Origin: GCA-2719315 sp964448645
GTDB lineage: Bacteria; Bacteroidota; Bacteroidia; Flavobacteriales; Flavobacteriaceae
Assembly: GCA_964448645.1 (NCBI GenBank)
Contig: CAYUZY010000002.1
Location: 1 to 40,264 of the forward strand
Direction: 5' to 3'
DNA: 40,264 nt
Positions within the stretch are counted from its first letter, which is position 1. Every line of letters starts with the position of its first letter. The notes under the pieces are model-generated. The model did not search any database. It worked only from the letters and a program-made list of their open reading frames with translations, and was not told where the DNA came from. The translations under genes and the position numbers were made by a program. Shown here one piece after another: positions 7,336 to 16,114 of the stretch.

Positions 7336-7776
7336 ATGAAAAAAGTTTTTTCGATTCCATTATTAATAATTGGTTATACAATGATTGTCCTTGGCATCAG
7401 ATGGATGATTGTTGATGAACCTTGGATGCTTGATCAAGTTGCAAATGAAGAAAGATTAAATATGTCTTTTGATCAACTCTTTAGTAGTGAAATAAATAAT
7501 ACTCTTCCTGATTACTTAAAACAGATATATCGATTTTTTGGTTTGTGGGTAACTGTTATAGGTCTTTTTATCACTTCCCTTTCAAGGGAAAATGTATCCA
7601 AAGACTCTATAATTAGAATTATAATCCTCTTTTGTGTTGGGATAATGTGTTACTCAGGTCTAATACTTGTTCATGTATGGATACCAAGTTCTCCTTTTTT
7701 ATACTTAGCTTATGGAATGATTTTACTTCATCTTATATCAGTTTATGGGCATATAAGTTTTAATAAAAAAACATGA
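7336..7776 (+). CDS. Four-helix integral membrane protein, unknown function
   Basis: This 146-residue protein has four predicted membrane segments: residues 6-25 (IPLLIIGYTMIVLGIRWMIV), about 66-84 (FFGLWVTVIGLFITSL), about 94-115 (IIRIIILFCVGIMCYSGLIL) and about 122-141 (LYLAYGMILLHLISVYGHI). The loop between helices 1 and 2 is acidic. The layout resembles small DUF4345-like membrane proteins, but I cannot assign it. It follows the 53-residue membrane protein by 66 bp and converges on the SDR gene with 25 bp between stop codons. Confidence 0.7.
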   Translation: MKKVFSIPLLIIGYTMIVLGIRWMIVDEPWMLDQVANEERLNMSFDQLFSSEINNTLPDYLKQIYRFFGLWVTVIGLFITSLSRENVSKDSIIRIIILFCVGIMCYSGLILVHVWIPSSPFLYLAYGMILLHLISVYGHISFNKKT

Positions 7777-7801
7777 GTTTTTTTGTAATAATAAAACTAA
7801 C

Positions 7802-8404
7802 TTATCTATAAATTCTAATTACCTCTCCATTTTGTTCTCCTAGAATAACTTTTGCATAAAGTTCTGCTAAGTCCTTCATTTTAACAATTTCATATCCAGG
7901 AAAATAATCTTTATATTTTTCAGCAGAATCTTCAACTAATCCAGGAGAAATAACATTTACTCTTATGTTATTTTCCATCTCTAAAGAAGCCGCTTTAACA
8001 AAGCTATGAATCCCTCCATTTACTAGAGCTGCACTAGTTGTCATTTTTACAGGATTATCAGCTAAAATTCCAGTAGTAAGAGTAAATGAACCACCATAAT
8101 TAATATACTTACGACCAATCTTTACTAAGTTAACTTGGCCCATCATTTTATTCTTAATTCCTTTATAATAATCCTCTTCCGATAAATCATCAAATTGAGC
8201 CCAAACAGCTTCACCGGCAATTGAAATTACAGCATCAAAATTTCTATTTTTTTCAAACAAATTTTTAATTGAATTACTATCTGACAAATCAACTTTAAGA
8301 TCACCACTGTTTCTTCCAGCTGTAATTATTTTATTCCCCTTTGAAAGAAAAAAAGAAACTTTTTTACCAATAGTACCATTTCCTCCAATAATTAAAATAT
8401 TCAT
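7802..8404 (-). CDS. SDR-fold protein lacking the catalytic tyrosine
   Basis: The product is a 200-residue short-chain dehydrogenase/reductase homologue. The N-terminal cofactor motif is intact (IGGNGTIGKKV, residues 6-16), with AGRNSGDLKVDLSD after it and the ISIAGEAVWA strand. The usual Tyr-x3-Lys is not seen: the expected position reads SAALVNGGIHSFVKAA. This matches a recognised SDR subgroup with TTGIL...ALVNG...NVISPGLVEDS, whose catalytic status is unclear. The start ATG overlaps the stop of the alpha-glucosidase by 4 bases (ATGA), so it is translationally coupled to the sugar operon. Substrate is unknown; a role in sugar-derived redox metabolism is inferred from context only. Confidence 0.8.
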   Translation of the reverse strand: MNILIIGGNGTIGKKVSFFLSKGNKIITAGRNSGDLKVDLSDSNSIKNLFEKNRNFDAVISIAGEAVWAQFDDLSEEDYYKGIKNKMMGQVNLVKIGRKYINYGGSFTLTTGILADNPVKMTTSAALVNGGIHSFVKAASLEMENNIRVNVISPGLVEDSAEKYKDYFPGYEIVKMKDLAELYAKVILGEQNGEVIRIYR

Positions 8405-10081
8405 AAATTAAAATTTTTAATAAGTTTATAAATTCTAGTTTCCCAAGGTCTTATTTCAATTTGATTCTTTATAATCTTATAATTAGAAAAAATCAAATTA
8501 TAATTCATAATACTTTCACTTTCCCATTGCAATAATTTCCCACTAAAGTTATGAATAATCAAGAATTTATTGTTTTCATCCCATCTATTATAAATAAAAA
8601 ATTGAGGGTGGTCAGGTTCTAAATCTATGTAATTTCCATATATTAAAGTAGGATTCAATTTTCGAAAAGCTATAATTTTTTTATAATAATTTAATATAGA
8701 ATTTGAATCCTTCAATTGTGCTGAAACATTAATTTTTTTATAATTTTCATTTACTGGAAGCCAAGGATCACCTTTACTAAAACCAGAATTTCTATCTAAA
8801 TTCCACTGCATAGGTGTTCGAGCATTATCTCTACTTTGTAAATGTACTGACTTTAAAAATTCAGACATGTTTTCTCCTTTTAATTTAGCTTTTTCCCATG
8901 CATTAATTGTTTCAACATCATCATAATAATCTATTGAAGGATAATTAATATTTGTCATTCCTATTTCATCTCCCTGATATATATAAGGGGTTCCTCTTAA
9001 GGTCATTAAAAGAGTTGCCAATAATTTTGAAGATTCAACTCTATATTTATTATCATTTCCAAAACGAGATACAATTCTAGAAAAGTCATGATTTCCTAAA
9101 AAAATACTATTCCACCCTTTATCGGCAAGTAAAAAATCCCACTGTGAAAAAATTTTCTTAAATCTAATAAAATCTACAGGTATTGGATCATATTTTCCTT
9201 TAGGTCCAAAATCAATTGTTAAGTGATCAAAATGAAAGACCATGTTTAATTCTTTTTCATTTTCATCAACATAACTAAGTCCATTCTCCATATTTATACC
9301 AGGACCCTCTCCTACAGTAACTACATCGTGTTTTGAAAGGACTTCTCTATTCATTTCTTTCAAAAATTCATGAACCCTAGGGCCATTAGCATAAAACTTT
9401 TCCATTACATCTTGAAAAGACATCTCTTTAGGGGCATTTTCAAAAGTCAATCTTTTAGAAATTAAAGAAATTACATCCATACGAAAACCGTCTACACCTT
9501 TTGATAGCCAAAAATTTAAAATAGAATATATCTCATTTCTAACTTTAGGATTTTCCCAATTTAAATCAGGTTGATTATTAGTGTATAAGTGAAGGAAAAA
9601 TTCTTCAGTTTCTTTATTCCATTTCCAAGCACTTCCTCCAAAAACTGATTGCCAATTATTAGGATATTCATTGATTTTTCCATCTTTCCAAATATAATAG
9701 TCGTGAAATGAATTAAGTTTACTTTTTTTAGCCTCCTTAAACCAATTATGTTGATCTGATGAATGGTTCACAACCAAATCCATAATTAGTTTTAATCCAT
9801 NNNNNNNNNNGGAAGTGGACTTTTTCAATTAATTTATCTAAGAGTTTATTACCTCCAAAATCGTCACTTATTCTTTTATAATCAGAAACGTCATAACCAT
9901 TATCGATGTTAGGAGAATCATAAATAGGACATATCCAAATTATATCAACCCCTAATGATTTTATATATTCTAATTTCTCTATTATCCCTTTGATATCTCC
10001 TAAACCATCTCCAGATGAATCCTTAAAAGATCGAGGGTAAATTTGATAAACTATAGCTTCTTTCCACCAACTTCTCTTCAC
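8401..10081 (-). CDS. GH13 alpha-glucosidase (oligo-1,6-glucosidase type), interrupted by an N-run
   Basis: This is one gene split by ten Ns at 9801-9810. The N-terminal part reads WWKEAIVYQIYPRSFKDSSGDGLGDIKG. The rest carries the GH13 motifs DLVVNHSSD (region I), GFRMDVI with the nucleophile Asp (region II), VTVGEGPG with the acid/base Glu (region III) and FLGNHDFSRIVSRFG with the third Asp (region IV). QSRDNARTPMQW is typical of alpha-glucosidases and trehalose-6-phosphate hydrolases. There is no signal peptide, so it acts in the cytoplasm on imported oligosaccharides. Removing the Ns gives 1671 bases, exactly 556 residues plus stop, a normal family length. The symporter lies 3 bp upstream and the SDR overlaps downstream. 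Confidence 0.92.
9801..9810. other. Assembly placeholder of 10 N inside the alpha-glucosidase gene
   Basis: Ten undefined bases split the alpha-glucosidase frame. On the coding strand the flanks read CACTTCC, the Ns, then ATGGATTA. Joined directly they give CAC TTC CAT GGA TTA (H-F-H-G-L), which keeps the frame and the usual two residues between the VH and G-L/M-K-L motifs. The true missing length is therefore probably zero. Confidence 0.9.
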
Positions 10082-10084
10082 AAT

Positions 10085-11662
10085 TTATACTTTAAATAAT
10101 AAAATAAAAATAGTAACTATAGATATAAATAATATAAATGACCAAATTTTATAATCTTTATACCAAACTAAATTATCATTTTCTTGATTAATCAATTCAC
10201 GTTTAAATGTAAATTGAGAAATAATTTCATCCCCAGGAGGGGGTGCCTGATTACTAAAAAAGATGAAAATAAAAGCTGAAATAGCCACTACAATTCCAGC
10301 ATTAATAGTAAAGTGAATAGACCAAAGATCAAACTGTTGGAGAAGAAATAATAATAAACCTAAAAGTGTTCCTAAAATTAAAGTCATATAAGCTCCATGT
10401 GCATTTCCTTTTTTATAGAAAACTCCAACTAAAAAAAGAACAACAATAGGGGGTACAAAAATGGTATACATTTGTTGAAGATATACCCAAATCCCTCCAA
10501 AATACTGAATCATTGGAGCCCATAAAGCTGCAATAATCATTAGAACAAAAGTTGAAATACGTCCATATTTAAGTATATCATTAGAATTTAAATTTTTAAT
10601 ATTGGGCTTGATAAAATCAATAACAACAAGAGTAGAAGAAGAATTTAAAGTTGAATCAACGCTTGACATAATTGCCGAAATTAATCCTGCTAAAACTAAA
10701 CCTACCAAACCTACAGGCAAGGCATTAACAACAATGGTAGGGAAAACCATATCTGGATTATCAATACCTGTATAAATACTAATTGCCATTGCTCCAGGAA
10801 TAACCATTATAAATAATGGAATAAGTTTTAAAAACCCTCCTAATAAAACACCCCATCTAGCATTTTTTATATCCTTAGCTCCTAATACTCTTTGAACTAT
10901 ATATTGATTAGTAGACCAATACCAAAAGCCTAGTAAAGGAGCTCCTAAAAATAATCCTGGCCATGGTAAAGTACTGTCATTAATAGGTCGATATATTGAA
11001 AAATGCCCTTCTGGAGCTGAAGCAATCATTTTTTCAATAGAAAAATCAATTTTTTCAAAAAGAATATAGGTCAATATTGTACTTCCTGTAATTAAAACAA
11101 TAGCTTGTAAAGTATCCGTATAAACAACAGCTTTAAGTCCACCAAAAGCAGTATAAATTCCAGCGATGAAAGCTAAAACAATAGTTGTTTGCCAAATGAT
11201 TAAATTAGGAAAAAAGGTTTTTAAAACAATTGCTCCTGCATATAAACCCCCTGCTGTTTCAACTAAAATACTAGTTACGATTGTTACTACTGAAAAAAAT
11301 ACTTGAGAACGTCGATCAAATCGTTTTCCTAAAAATTCAGGAATTGTAGTAATTTTTGAATTCAGATATAGCGGGACAAAAATCAATGCTGCTATAATCA
11401 ACGGAATACCTGAAATCCACTCATATACAGATTGAACAATACCGCTTGAATATGCCGCTCCTGTAAGTCCAACAATAGTTGTACTTGAAATATTAGAAGC
11501 AAATAATGACAATCCTATAACTCCCCATGTAAGACTTCTACCCCCTAAAAAAAGATCTTCTCCTGTATTGGTTTTTCTAGCAACCCAAAAACCTAGAGAT
11601 AAAACTATAAGAAAATAAAAAACAATTATCCATAAATCAATCGAACTAATTTGAGTTTCCAT
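10085..11662 (-). CDS. Sodium:solute symporter (SSS/SGLT family), probable sugar importer
   Basis: The product is a 525-residue integral membrane protein starting METQISSIDLWIIVFYFLIVLSLG. Family features include LGGRSLTWGVIGLSLFASNISSTTIVGLTG near the N-terminus, GGLKAVVYTDTLQAIVL, FWYWSTNQYIVQRVLGAKD and AGLISAIMSSVDSTLNSSSTL. These are typical of the SGLT branch of the SSS family, with about 14 helices ending at the C-terminal hydrophobic FILFISIVTIFILLF. It would use the sodium gradient to import a solute. The next gene, 3 bp downstream, is a cytoplasmic alpha-glucosidase, so an alpha-glucoside or glucose substrate is inferred. It is the first gene of the three-gene minus-strand operon. 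Confidence 0.9.
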   Translation of the reverse strand: METQISSIDLWIIVFYFLIVLSLGFWVARKTNTGEDLFLGGRSLTWGVIGLSLFASNISSTTIVGLTGAAYSSGIVQSVYEWISGIPLIIAALIFVPLYLNSKITTIPEFLGKRFDRRSQVFFSVVTIVTSILVETAGGLYAGAIVLKTFFPNLIIWQTTIVLAFIAGIYTAFGGLKAVVYTDTLQAIVLITGSTILTYILFEKIDFSIEKMIASAPEGHFSIYRPINDSTLPWPGLFLGAPLLGFWYWSTNQYIVQRVLGAKDIKNARWGVLLGGFLKLIPLFIMVIPGAMAISIYTGIDNPDMVFPTIVVNALPVGLVGLVLAGLISAIMSSVDSTLNSSSTLVVIDFIKPNIKNLNSNDILKYGRISTFVLMIIAALWAPMIQYFGGIWVYLQQMYTIFVPPIVVLFLVGVFYKKGNAHGAYMTLILGTLLGLLLFLLQQFDLWSIHFTINAGIVVAISAFIFIFFSNQAPPPGDEIISQFTFKRELINQENDNLVWYKDYKIWSFILFISIVTIFILLFKV

Positions 11663-11726
11663 AAAATTTTAAAAATCTTTTTTAAGATAATCAAATAATA
11701 ATAATATTATGTTTTAACTTTATTTA

Positions 11727-12053
11727 ATGGATTCTGATATAATTGCTCTTATTTCTGTGTTATTTTGTGAAATGATTTTCGTTATTATTGCTTATAGAAT
11801 TAATGAAAAAAATGCCAAATATTTACTAGCAGGATATAATACAATGTCAAAAGAAGAACAAGAAAAATTTGACTTAAAAAATTATCTAATATTTTTTAAA
11901 AAATTTTTTCTTAATCTAACATTATATTCATTTTTAATTTTTCTTTTATTTTATATACTCTATGACGGAACAACTGCATCAATTATCTGGTGTATTTCTA
12001 TATTTATCCCTATGCCATATATGATATACAAGGGAAATAAATTTAAAAAATGA
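11727..12053 (+). CDS. DUF3784-like small membrane protein
   Basis: This is a 108-residue protein with helices at about residues 5-24, 58-79 and 84-100. The central stretch AKYLLAGYNTMSKEEQEKFD is the hallmark of DUF3784 proteins, which are small membrane proteins of unknown role. Its stop overlaps the start of the methyltransferase gene by 4 bases (ATGA), so the two are coupled. It is divergent from the symporter gene, with 64 bp between starts. Confidence 0.75.
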   Translation: MDSDIIALISVLFCEMIFVIIAYRINEKNAKYLLAGYNTMSKEEQEKFDLKNYLIFFKKFFLNLTLYSFLIFLLFYILYDGTTASIIWCISIFIPMPYMIYKGNKFKK

Positions 12054-12664
12054 AAAAAAGGCCTCCTGTAGATGTTTTTAGTGATTGGGCTATTAATGGA
12101 AAAGATATGGGCATGGAAAAAAACCACAAATTATCAGTAGATAATATGATTGAATTTTCAGTAAAGAAATTAAATTCTTTTACTTTTTTAGATGCTGGAT
12201 GTGGTAATGGTTGGGTTGTGCGGAAAGTTTCAAAACTTAATAAATGTATAAAAGCTATTGGAATTGACGGATCTCAAAAAATGATTGAAAAAGCAAAATC
12301 TATTGATAAAAAGAATAAATACTACTGTAAAAATTTACTTGATTGGAAACCGAAAAATAAAATTGATTTAGTCCACTCCATGGAGGTTTTTTATTACTTT
12401 GAAAACCCTAAAGAACTCATAAAGCATATTTATTCATCATGGCTTAAAAAAAATTCAAGATTAATAATGGGAATAGATTATTATTACGAAAATAAAACCT
12501 CACACTCATGGCCAAATGATTGTGGGATATCAGTAATGCGTCTTTTTTCTCAAAAAAAATGGAAAAATTTCTTTTCTGAAGTTGGATTCAAAAAAATTAA
12601 ATCTTGGAAAGTTGGGCAAAAAAAAGACTGGGATGGAACTTTAGTAATAACTGGAATAAAATAA
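12050..12664 (+). CDS. Class I SAM-dependent methyltransferase
   Basis: The product has 204 residues. Motif I is clear (FLDAGCGNGWVVRKV, residues about 46-60), followed by the acidic loop of motif II (AIGIDGSQKMIEKAKSI) and a motif IV-like strand (IDLVHSMEVFYYFENPKELI). The C-terminal part (WKNFFSEVGFKKIKSWKVGQKKDWDGTLVITG) resembles the small-molecule methyltransferase type. Substrate cannot be told from the sequence. It overlaps the DUF3784 gene by 4 bases. Confidence 0.85.
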   Translation: MKKRPPVDVFSDWAINGKDMGMEKNHKLSVDNMIEFSVKKLNSFTFLDAGCGNGWVVRKVSKLNKCIKAIGIDGSQKMIEKAKSIDKKNKYYCKNLLDWKPKNKIDLVHSMEVFYYFENPKELIKHIYSSWLKKNSRLIMGIDYYYENKTSHSWPNDCGISVMRLFSQKKWKNFFSEVGFKKIKSWKVGQKKDWDGTLVITGIK

Positions 12665-12684
12665 TAAAATATTTAATCATATAA

Positions 12685-12692
12685 TACATTTG
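12685..12692 (+). promoter_or_regulatory. Probable promoter -7 box before the gene at 12727
   Basis: TACATTTG is an exact match to the Bacteroidota -7 consensus TAnnTTTG and begins 42 nt before the ATG at 12727. No clear -33 TTTG was found about 20 nt upstream. Confidence 0.55.
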
Positions 12693-12726
12693 TAATTTAA
12701 ACGTTAAAAAACTAAATAAAAAAATT

Positions 12727-13242
12727 ATGTTTTATAATTACAAACTCTTTCTTTCATTTTTAATGATTTTATCTTTCAGTTTTTTGCAGGGTCAAAAAAT
12801 TTTATTTGACTCTCTCAAATATAAAATGCCTATCAAAACTGCAAAAGCTTATATAAAAACAAACAAAAAGAAATATAAAAACTTTTCTTTAGGGAAAGGA
12901 ACTTCATATTCTATTAGAAATAATTCCCTTGTTGAAAAAAATGGAGAACTTGTAGAAGTATCCTTTTGGAGTAAAAAAAATCTAAATTTAAAACAAGCAG
13001 AAGAATATTTAATTTCAACTAAAAATCATCTAGAATCAATAAAATACAAGGTTGTCTATTCACAAGAAAATTGGTCAAAACCATTATTAATGAATAATAA
13101 TAAACCTTGCATAAGGTTTGTTGATGAAAATAAAAATGTTGTTCTTACAATGGAACCAAGAGGTCAAGGAAGTGTTTACAATGTATTTTTAACTTACTAC
13201 AACTTTGATTGGTTTATTAATCAAGTAAAGGGTGCTAATTGA
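12727..13242 (+). CDS. Exported protein of unknown function
   Basis: This 171-residue protein has a signal peptide (YKLFLSFLMILSFSFLQG-Q). The mature part is basic and shows one possible helix-strand repeat: PIKTAKAYIKTNKKKYKNFSLG, LKQAEEYLISTKNHLESIKYKVVYSQENW and a final strand region with VVLTMEPRGQGSVYNVFLTYYNFDWF. No family is recognised. It has its own exact -7 box and is separated from the methyltransferase by 62 bp. Its stop codon is 2 bp from the stop of the convergent DUF3078 gene. Confidence 0.75.
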   Translation: MFYNYKLFLSFLMILSFSFLQGQKILFDSLKYKMPIKTAKAYIKTNKKKYKNFSLGKGTSYSIRNNSLVEKNGELVEVSFWSKKNLNLKQAEEYLISTKNHLESIKYKVVYSQENWSKPLLMNNNKPCIRFVDENKNVVLTMEPRGQGSVYNVFLTYYNFDWFINQVKGAN

Positions 13243-13244
13243 TT

Positions 13245-14180
13245 CTATAAATCTATATTAATACCTAACCCAAACAATTCTCTTATTTGTAATTTTTTAA
13301 TTAAATCATCATCATAAATAAAATGAACTATTAAATTACTGGAGATCTTATCATTAACTTTAAATCTGAAATCCATATTCCAGTCAATATCTATATTTTT
13401 TGTTTTCTCTAGATAGTTAATATAAGTATTAAATTTATTTTCTAAAGTAATATTAGTCATAATGTTAACTTTGAGATTACCTGTTATAGAAGCTCCAAAA
13501 AAGAACTTACTTCTTTTATTAGGATCTACTCCGAAATACTTTTGATCTTCATTTAAATTTTCTGTGTAATTAGAATTAACCATTATAAATCGAGCTGCAA
13601 AAGGTGACATATTAATCCAATAAATTGGTTCTTTTTTTATATAAAGACCAAATCCTCCTTGAATAATTGCAGGTGAAAAAAATTCAGAAATTTTTTCTCT
13701 ATTAAACTCATCACCTGTAGTTAAAGGATAATTATAACCAGGTTGCAACTGTGTTTTTAAATTGACATATACTGAATAACTTGATAAGCTGTTAATTTGT
13801 TTTCCGATTAATGAATTAATTTCAATTCTGTCATCTGTTTTTTTGGTATAGTCATTTCCTTTTATATATGTTGCTCCTATAGATAACAAAAAATTAGTGT
13901 CCCAAATTAATCCATTTCTGTCTGAATAATTATAATTATAATCCATTCCAAATAAACCCGTAATGGAACTTTCTCCACTTGAAATCCAATTAGAAAAATA
14001 AGCCTGATTTAAAGTAAATCTAGTATTTCCATAAAATTTTGATCTTTTGCCTCCCAACTCCGATTGAATTATTGCTCCAAAGGGAATTGAATCCATAATT
14101 ATTTCATTTTCCTGACTAAATAATAATGAATTTGAAAAAATTAATATTATTATTAAAAAAATAAATTGTGATTTGATCAT
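13245..14180 (-). CDS. DUF3078 outer-membrane beta-barrel protein
   Basis: Started at the ATG at 14180, which gives MIKSQFIFLIIILIFSNSLLFS-Q as a signal peptide, the product is 311 residues. An in-frame ATG at 14201 would add seven residues and overlap the sulfatase stop. The body is the DUF3078 pattern: RFTLNQAYFSNWISSGESSITGLFGMDYNYNYSDRNGLIWDTNFLLSIG, then alternating amphipathic strands (YSVYVNLKTQLQPGY, SKFFFGASITGNLKVNIM, IDWNMDFRFKVND) ending in FGLGINIDL. These proteins are thought to sit in the outer membrane; the function is unknown. It is last in the sulfatase operon. Confidence 0.8.
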   Translation of the reverse strand: MIKSQFIFLIIILIFSNSLLFSQENEIIMDSIPFGAIIQSELGGKRSKFYGNTRFTLNQAYFSNWISSGESSITGLFGMDYNYNYSDRNGLIWDTNFLLSIGATYIKGNDYTKKTDDRIEINSLIGKQINSLSSYSVYVNLKTQLQPGYNYPLTTGDEFNREKISEFFSPAIIQGGFGLYIKKEPIYWINMSPFAARFIMVNSNYTENLNEDQKYFGVDPNKRSKFFFGASITGNLKVNIMTNITLENKFNTYINYLEKTKNIDIDWNMDFRFKVNDKISSNLIVHFIYDDDLIKKLQIRELFGLGINIDL

Positions 14181-14193
14181 TGTTAAAAACATA

Positions 14194-15609
14194 TTAATCA
14201 CTAATTAGTCCTATAGGTCTTACTTCTTTTCCTTTAATCCCTTTTAGACTGTTTCCTAAAATCAAACTTATAGAATCTGATATTCGATCTATTTTTTTTA
14301 CGATATTCGGATGTAAGTCCGCAACATTATTTTTTTCCTTAGGATCTTTAATCAAATTATACAACTCTGGGGATTTTATTTCATTCATCTCATATTTTAT
14401 TGGTGTTCCATCAGATTTCCCTTTTTTTCCATTTAAACTTCTATATGAATGACTTAAATAATATTTCCAATCTTTATGTCTTATAGCATGTAATTCATTT
14501 CTTCTATAATAAAAAAACAAATTTTCATGAGGTGACTTTAAAGTTTTTCCAGTCAATAATGGTACTAAAGACTTTCCGTCAATTTTAAGTTTTGGATTTT
14601 TACTATTTGAAAATTCCTTTATAGTTGGAAACCAATCAATCCCCATAACTGGCGCTTCAATTATAGTATTAGGTTTTATATAATTTGGATAAGAAATTAT
14701 TGCAGGAACTCTATGGCCTCCTTCCCAGGATGTGCCTTTACCTTCCCTATAGATTCCAGAAGAACCTGAATGAGTTCCATAAGATAACCAAGGTCCATTA
14801 TCAGATGTAAAAATTATAATTGTATTTTTAATTAAATTATTTTTTTTTAAAGCATCAAAAATTCTTCCAAAAGAAAAATCAATTTCATTAATTACATCTC
14901 CATAAATACCTCTTTTTTGAATACCTCTAAATTTATTCTTTGCGAAAAGAGGAACATGAGGTTGTGGGTGCGGGATATAAAGAAAAAAGGGATTATCCTT
15001 ATTTTTATTTATAAAATTTATTGACCTATCTGTTATAGCTTCTGTTAAAAATGATTGATCATTAATTACTTTTAAAACATTTTCATTATCATATAATTTT
15101 AAATCATCAAAATTAAAAATTGTACCTTGTTCTGGATGATAGGGCCACATATCATTTGAATATAAGATTCCATAAAATTCATCGAAACCATGTCTTGTTG
15201 GAAAAAATTCAGGAGCATCACCTAAGTGCCACTTTCCAAAAATTGCAGTTGAATATCCTTTATTTTTTAACATTTCAGCAACAGTAGTTTCTTGACTGTT
15301 TATGCCTTTTTTTGAATTAGGCATAAATGCACCATGGATGCTTAATCTATCTGCATATGATCCTGTAAGAATAGATGCTCTGGATGCAGAACATACCGGT
15401 TGGGTTGCATAATAAGAAGTGAATCTTGCCCCTTGTGAAGCCAAAAAATCAATATTTGGAGTTAAAATATCTTTTGCTCCATAAATACCCAAATCTCCGT
15501 ATCCTTGATCATCTGTTAAAATAAAAATAATATTAGGTGGAACAAATCTCTCTTTTTTACAGGAAAGAATAAAAAAAATAAAAAAAATAAAAAAATATTT
15601 TTTTTTCAA
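14194..15609 (-). CDS. S1-type sulfatase lipoprotein (arylsulfatase family)
   Basis: The product is 471 residues with a lipoprotein signal (FFIFFILSC, acylated Cys17). The alkaline-phosphatase-like fold begins with PNIIFILTDDQGYGDLG, where Asp33 and Asp34 bind the calcium. The active site is CSASR, with Cys73 as the residue to be matured to formylglycine; CxAxR is an accepted recognition form. GKWHLG, PHPQPHVP and TSDNGPW provide the other metal or sulfate ligands. It would hydrolyse sulfate esters, likely from sulfated glycans, at the cell envelope. The maturation enzyme is not in the window. It lies 57 bp after the NTF2-like gene and next to the DUF3078 gene. The substrate is unknown, though the arylsulfatase A/GALNS-like branch is suggested. 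Confidence 0.92.
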   Translation of the reverse strand: MKKKYFFIFFIFFILSCKKERFVPPNIIFILTDDQGYGDLGIYGAKDILTPNIDFLASQGARFTSYYATQPVCSASRASILTGSYADRLSIHGAFMPNSKKGINSQETTVAEMLKNKGYSTAIFGKWHLGDAPEFFPTRHGFDEFYGILYSNDMWPYHPEQGTIFNFDDLKLYDNENVLKVINDQSFLTEAITDRSINFINKNKDNPFFLYIPHPQPHVPLFAKNKFRGIQKRGIYGDVINEIDFSFGRIFDALKKNNLIKNTIIIFTSDNGPWLSYGTHSGSSGIYREGKGTSWEGGHRVPAIISYPNYIKPNTIIEAPVMGIDWFPTIKEFSNSKNPKLKIDGKSLVPLLTGKTLKSPHENLFFYYRRNELHAIRHKDWKYYLSHSYRSLNGKKGKSDGTPIKYEMNEIKSPELYNLIKDPKEKNNVADLHPNIVKKIDRISDSISLILGNSLKGIKGKEVRPIGLISD

Positions 15610-15666
15610 AAATATTTAAAAATTTAAATAAAGAACAAATTTAATTGAATAAATGGATTACAAAAA

Positions 15667-16110
15667 TTATTTTGAAACTGAAGTATGATCACTAATTATA
15701 AACCACTTTTCATCTTCTTTCTTCCATATTAAAGAAAAAAATCCTTTACTATCATCAATTTTTCTTTTTAAATAAAAACTTCCTTGCATTTGGATAATAC
15801 TATCACTTAATTTTTGAAAATTTAGAATTCTAAATTTTAACCTTCCCATTAAAGTCCTATTTGAATACTTATTTAAATATCTTTTTTTTGTTTCTTCCCA
15901 ACCATAAATAGATCCATTTGATCCAGTAAAAACTATATTATCAGATTTAAGATATCCCTCCATGAATTTATCTATGTCTCCATCATTCCATGCCTCTTCT
16001 TGATATTTTAAAATTTTACCAATAGAAATAGAATCTTCTATACTAACTTTAATCTGTCCATTAATTGAAAATGTGAATAATAAGAATATTAATAATTTAT
16101 AATTAATCAA
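15667..16110 (-). CDS. Exported NTF2-like (DUF4440/SnoaL-type) protein
   Basis: The product has 147 residues with a signal peptide (YKLLIFLLFTFSING-Q). The mature part is the NTF2-like cone: ISIGKILKYQEEAWNDGDIDKFMEGYLKSDNIVFTGSNGSIYGWEE, then RYLNKYSNRTLMGRLKFRI and WKKEDEKWFIISDHTS. That is the DUF4440/SnoaL pattern. No catalytic residues are assigned; many such proteins bind small ligands. It begins 4 bp after the amidohydrolase stop, so the two are one operon. Confidence 0.8.
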   Translation of the reverse strand: MINYKLLIFLLFTFSINGQIKVSIEDSISIGKILKYQEEAWNDGDIDKFMEGYLKSDNIVFTGSNGSIYGWEETKKRYLNKYSNRTLMGRLKFRILNFQKLSDSIIQMQGSFYLKRKIDDSKGFFSLIWKKEDEKWFIISDHTSVSK

Positions 16111-16114
16111 AAGT

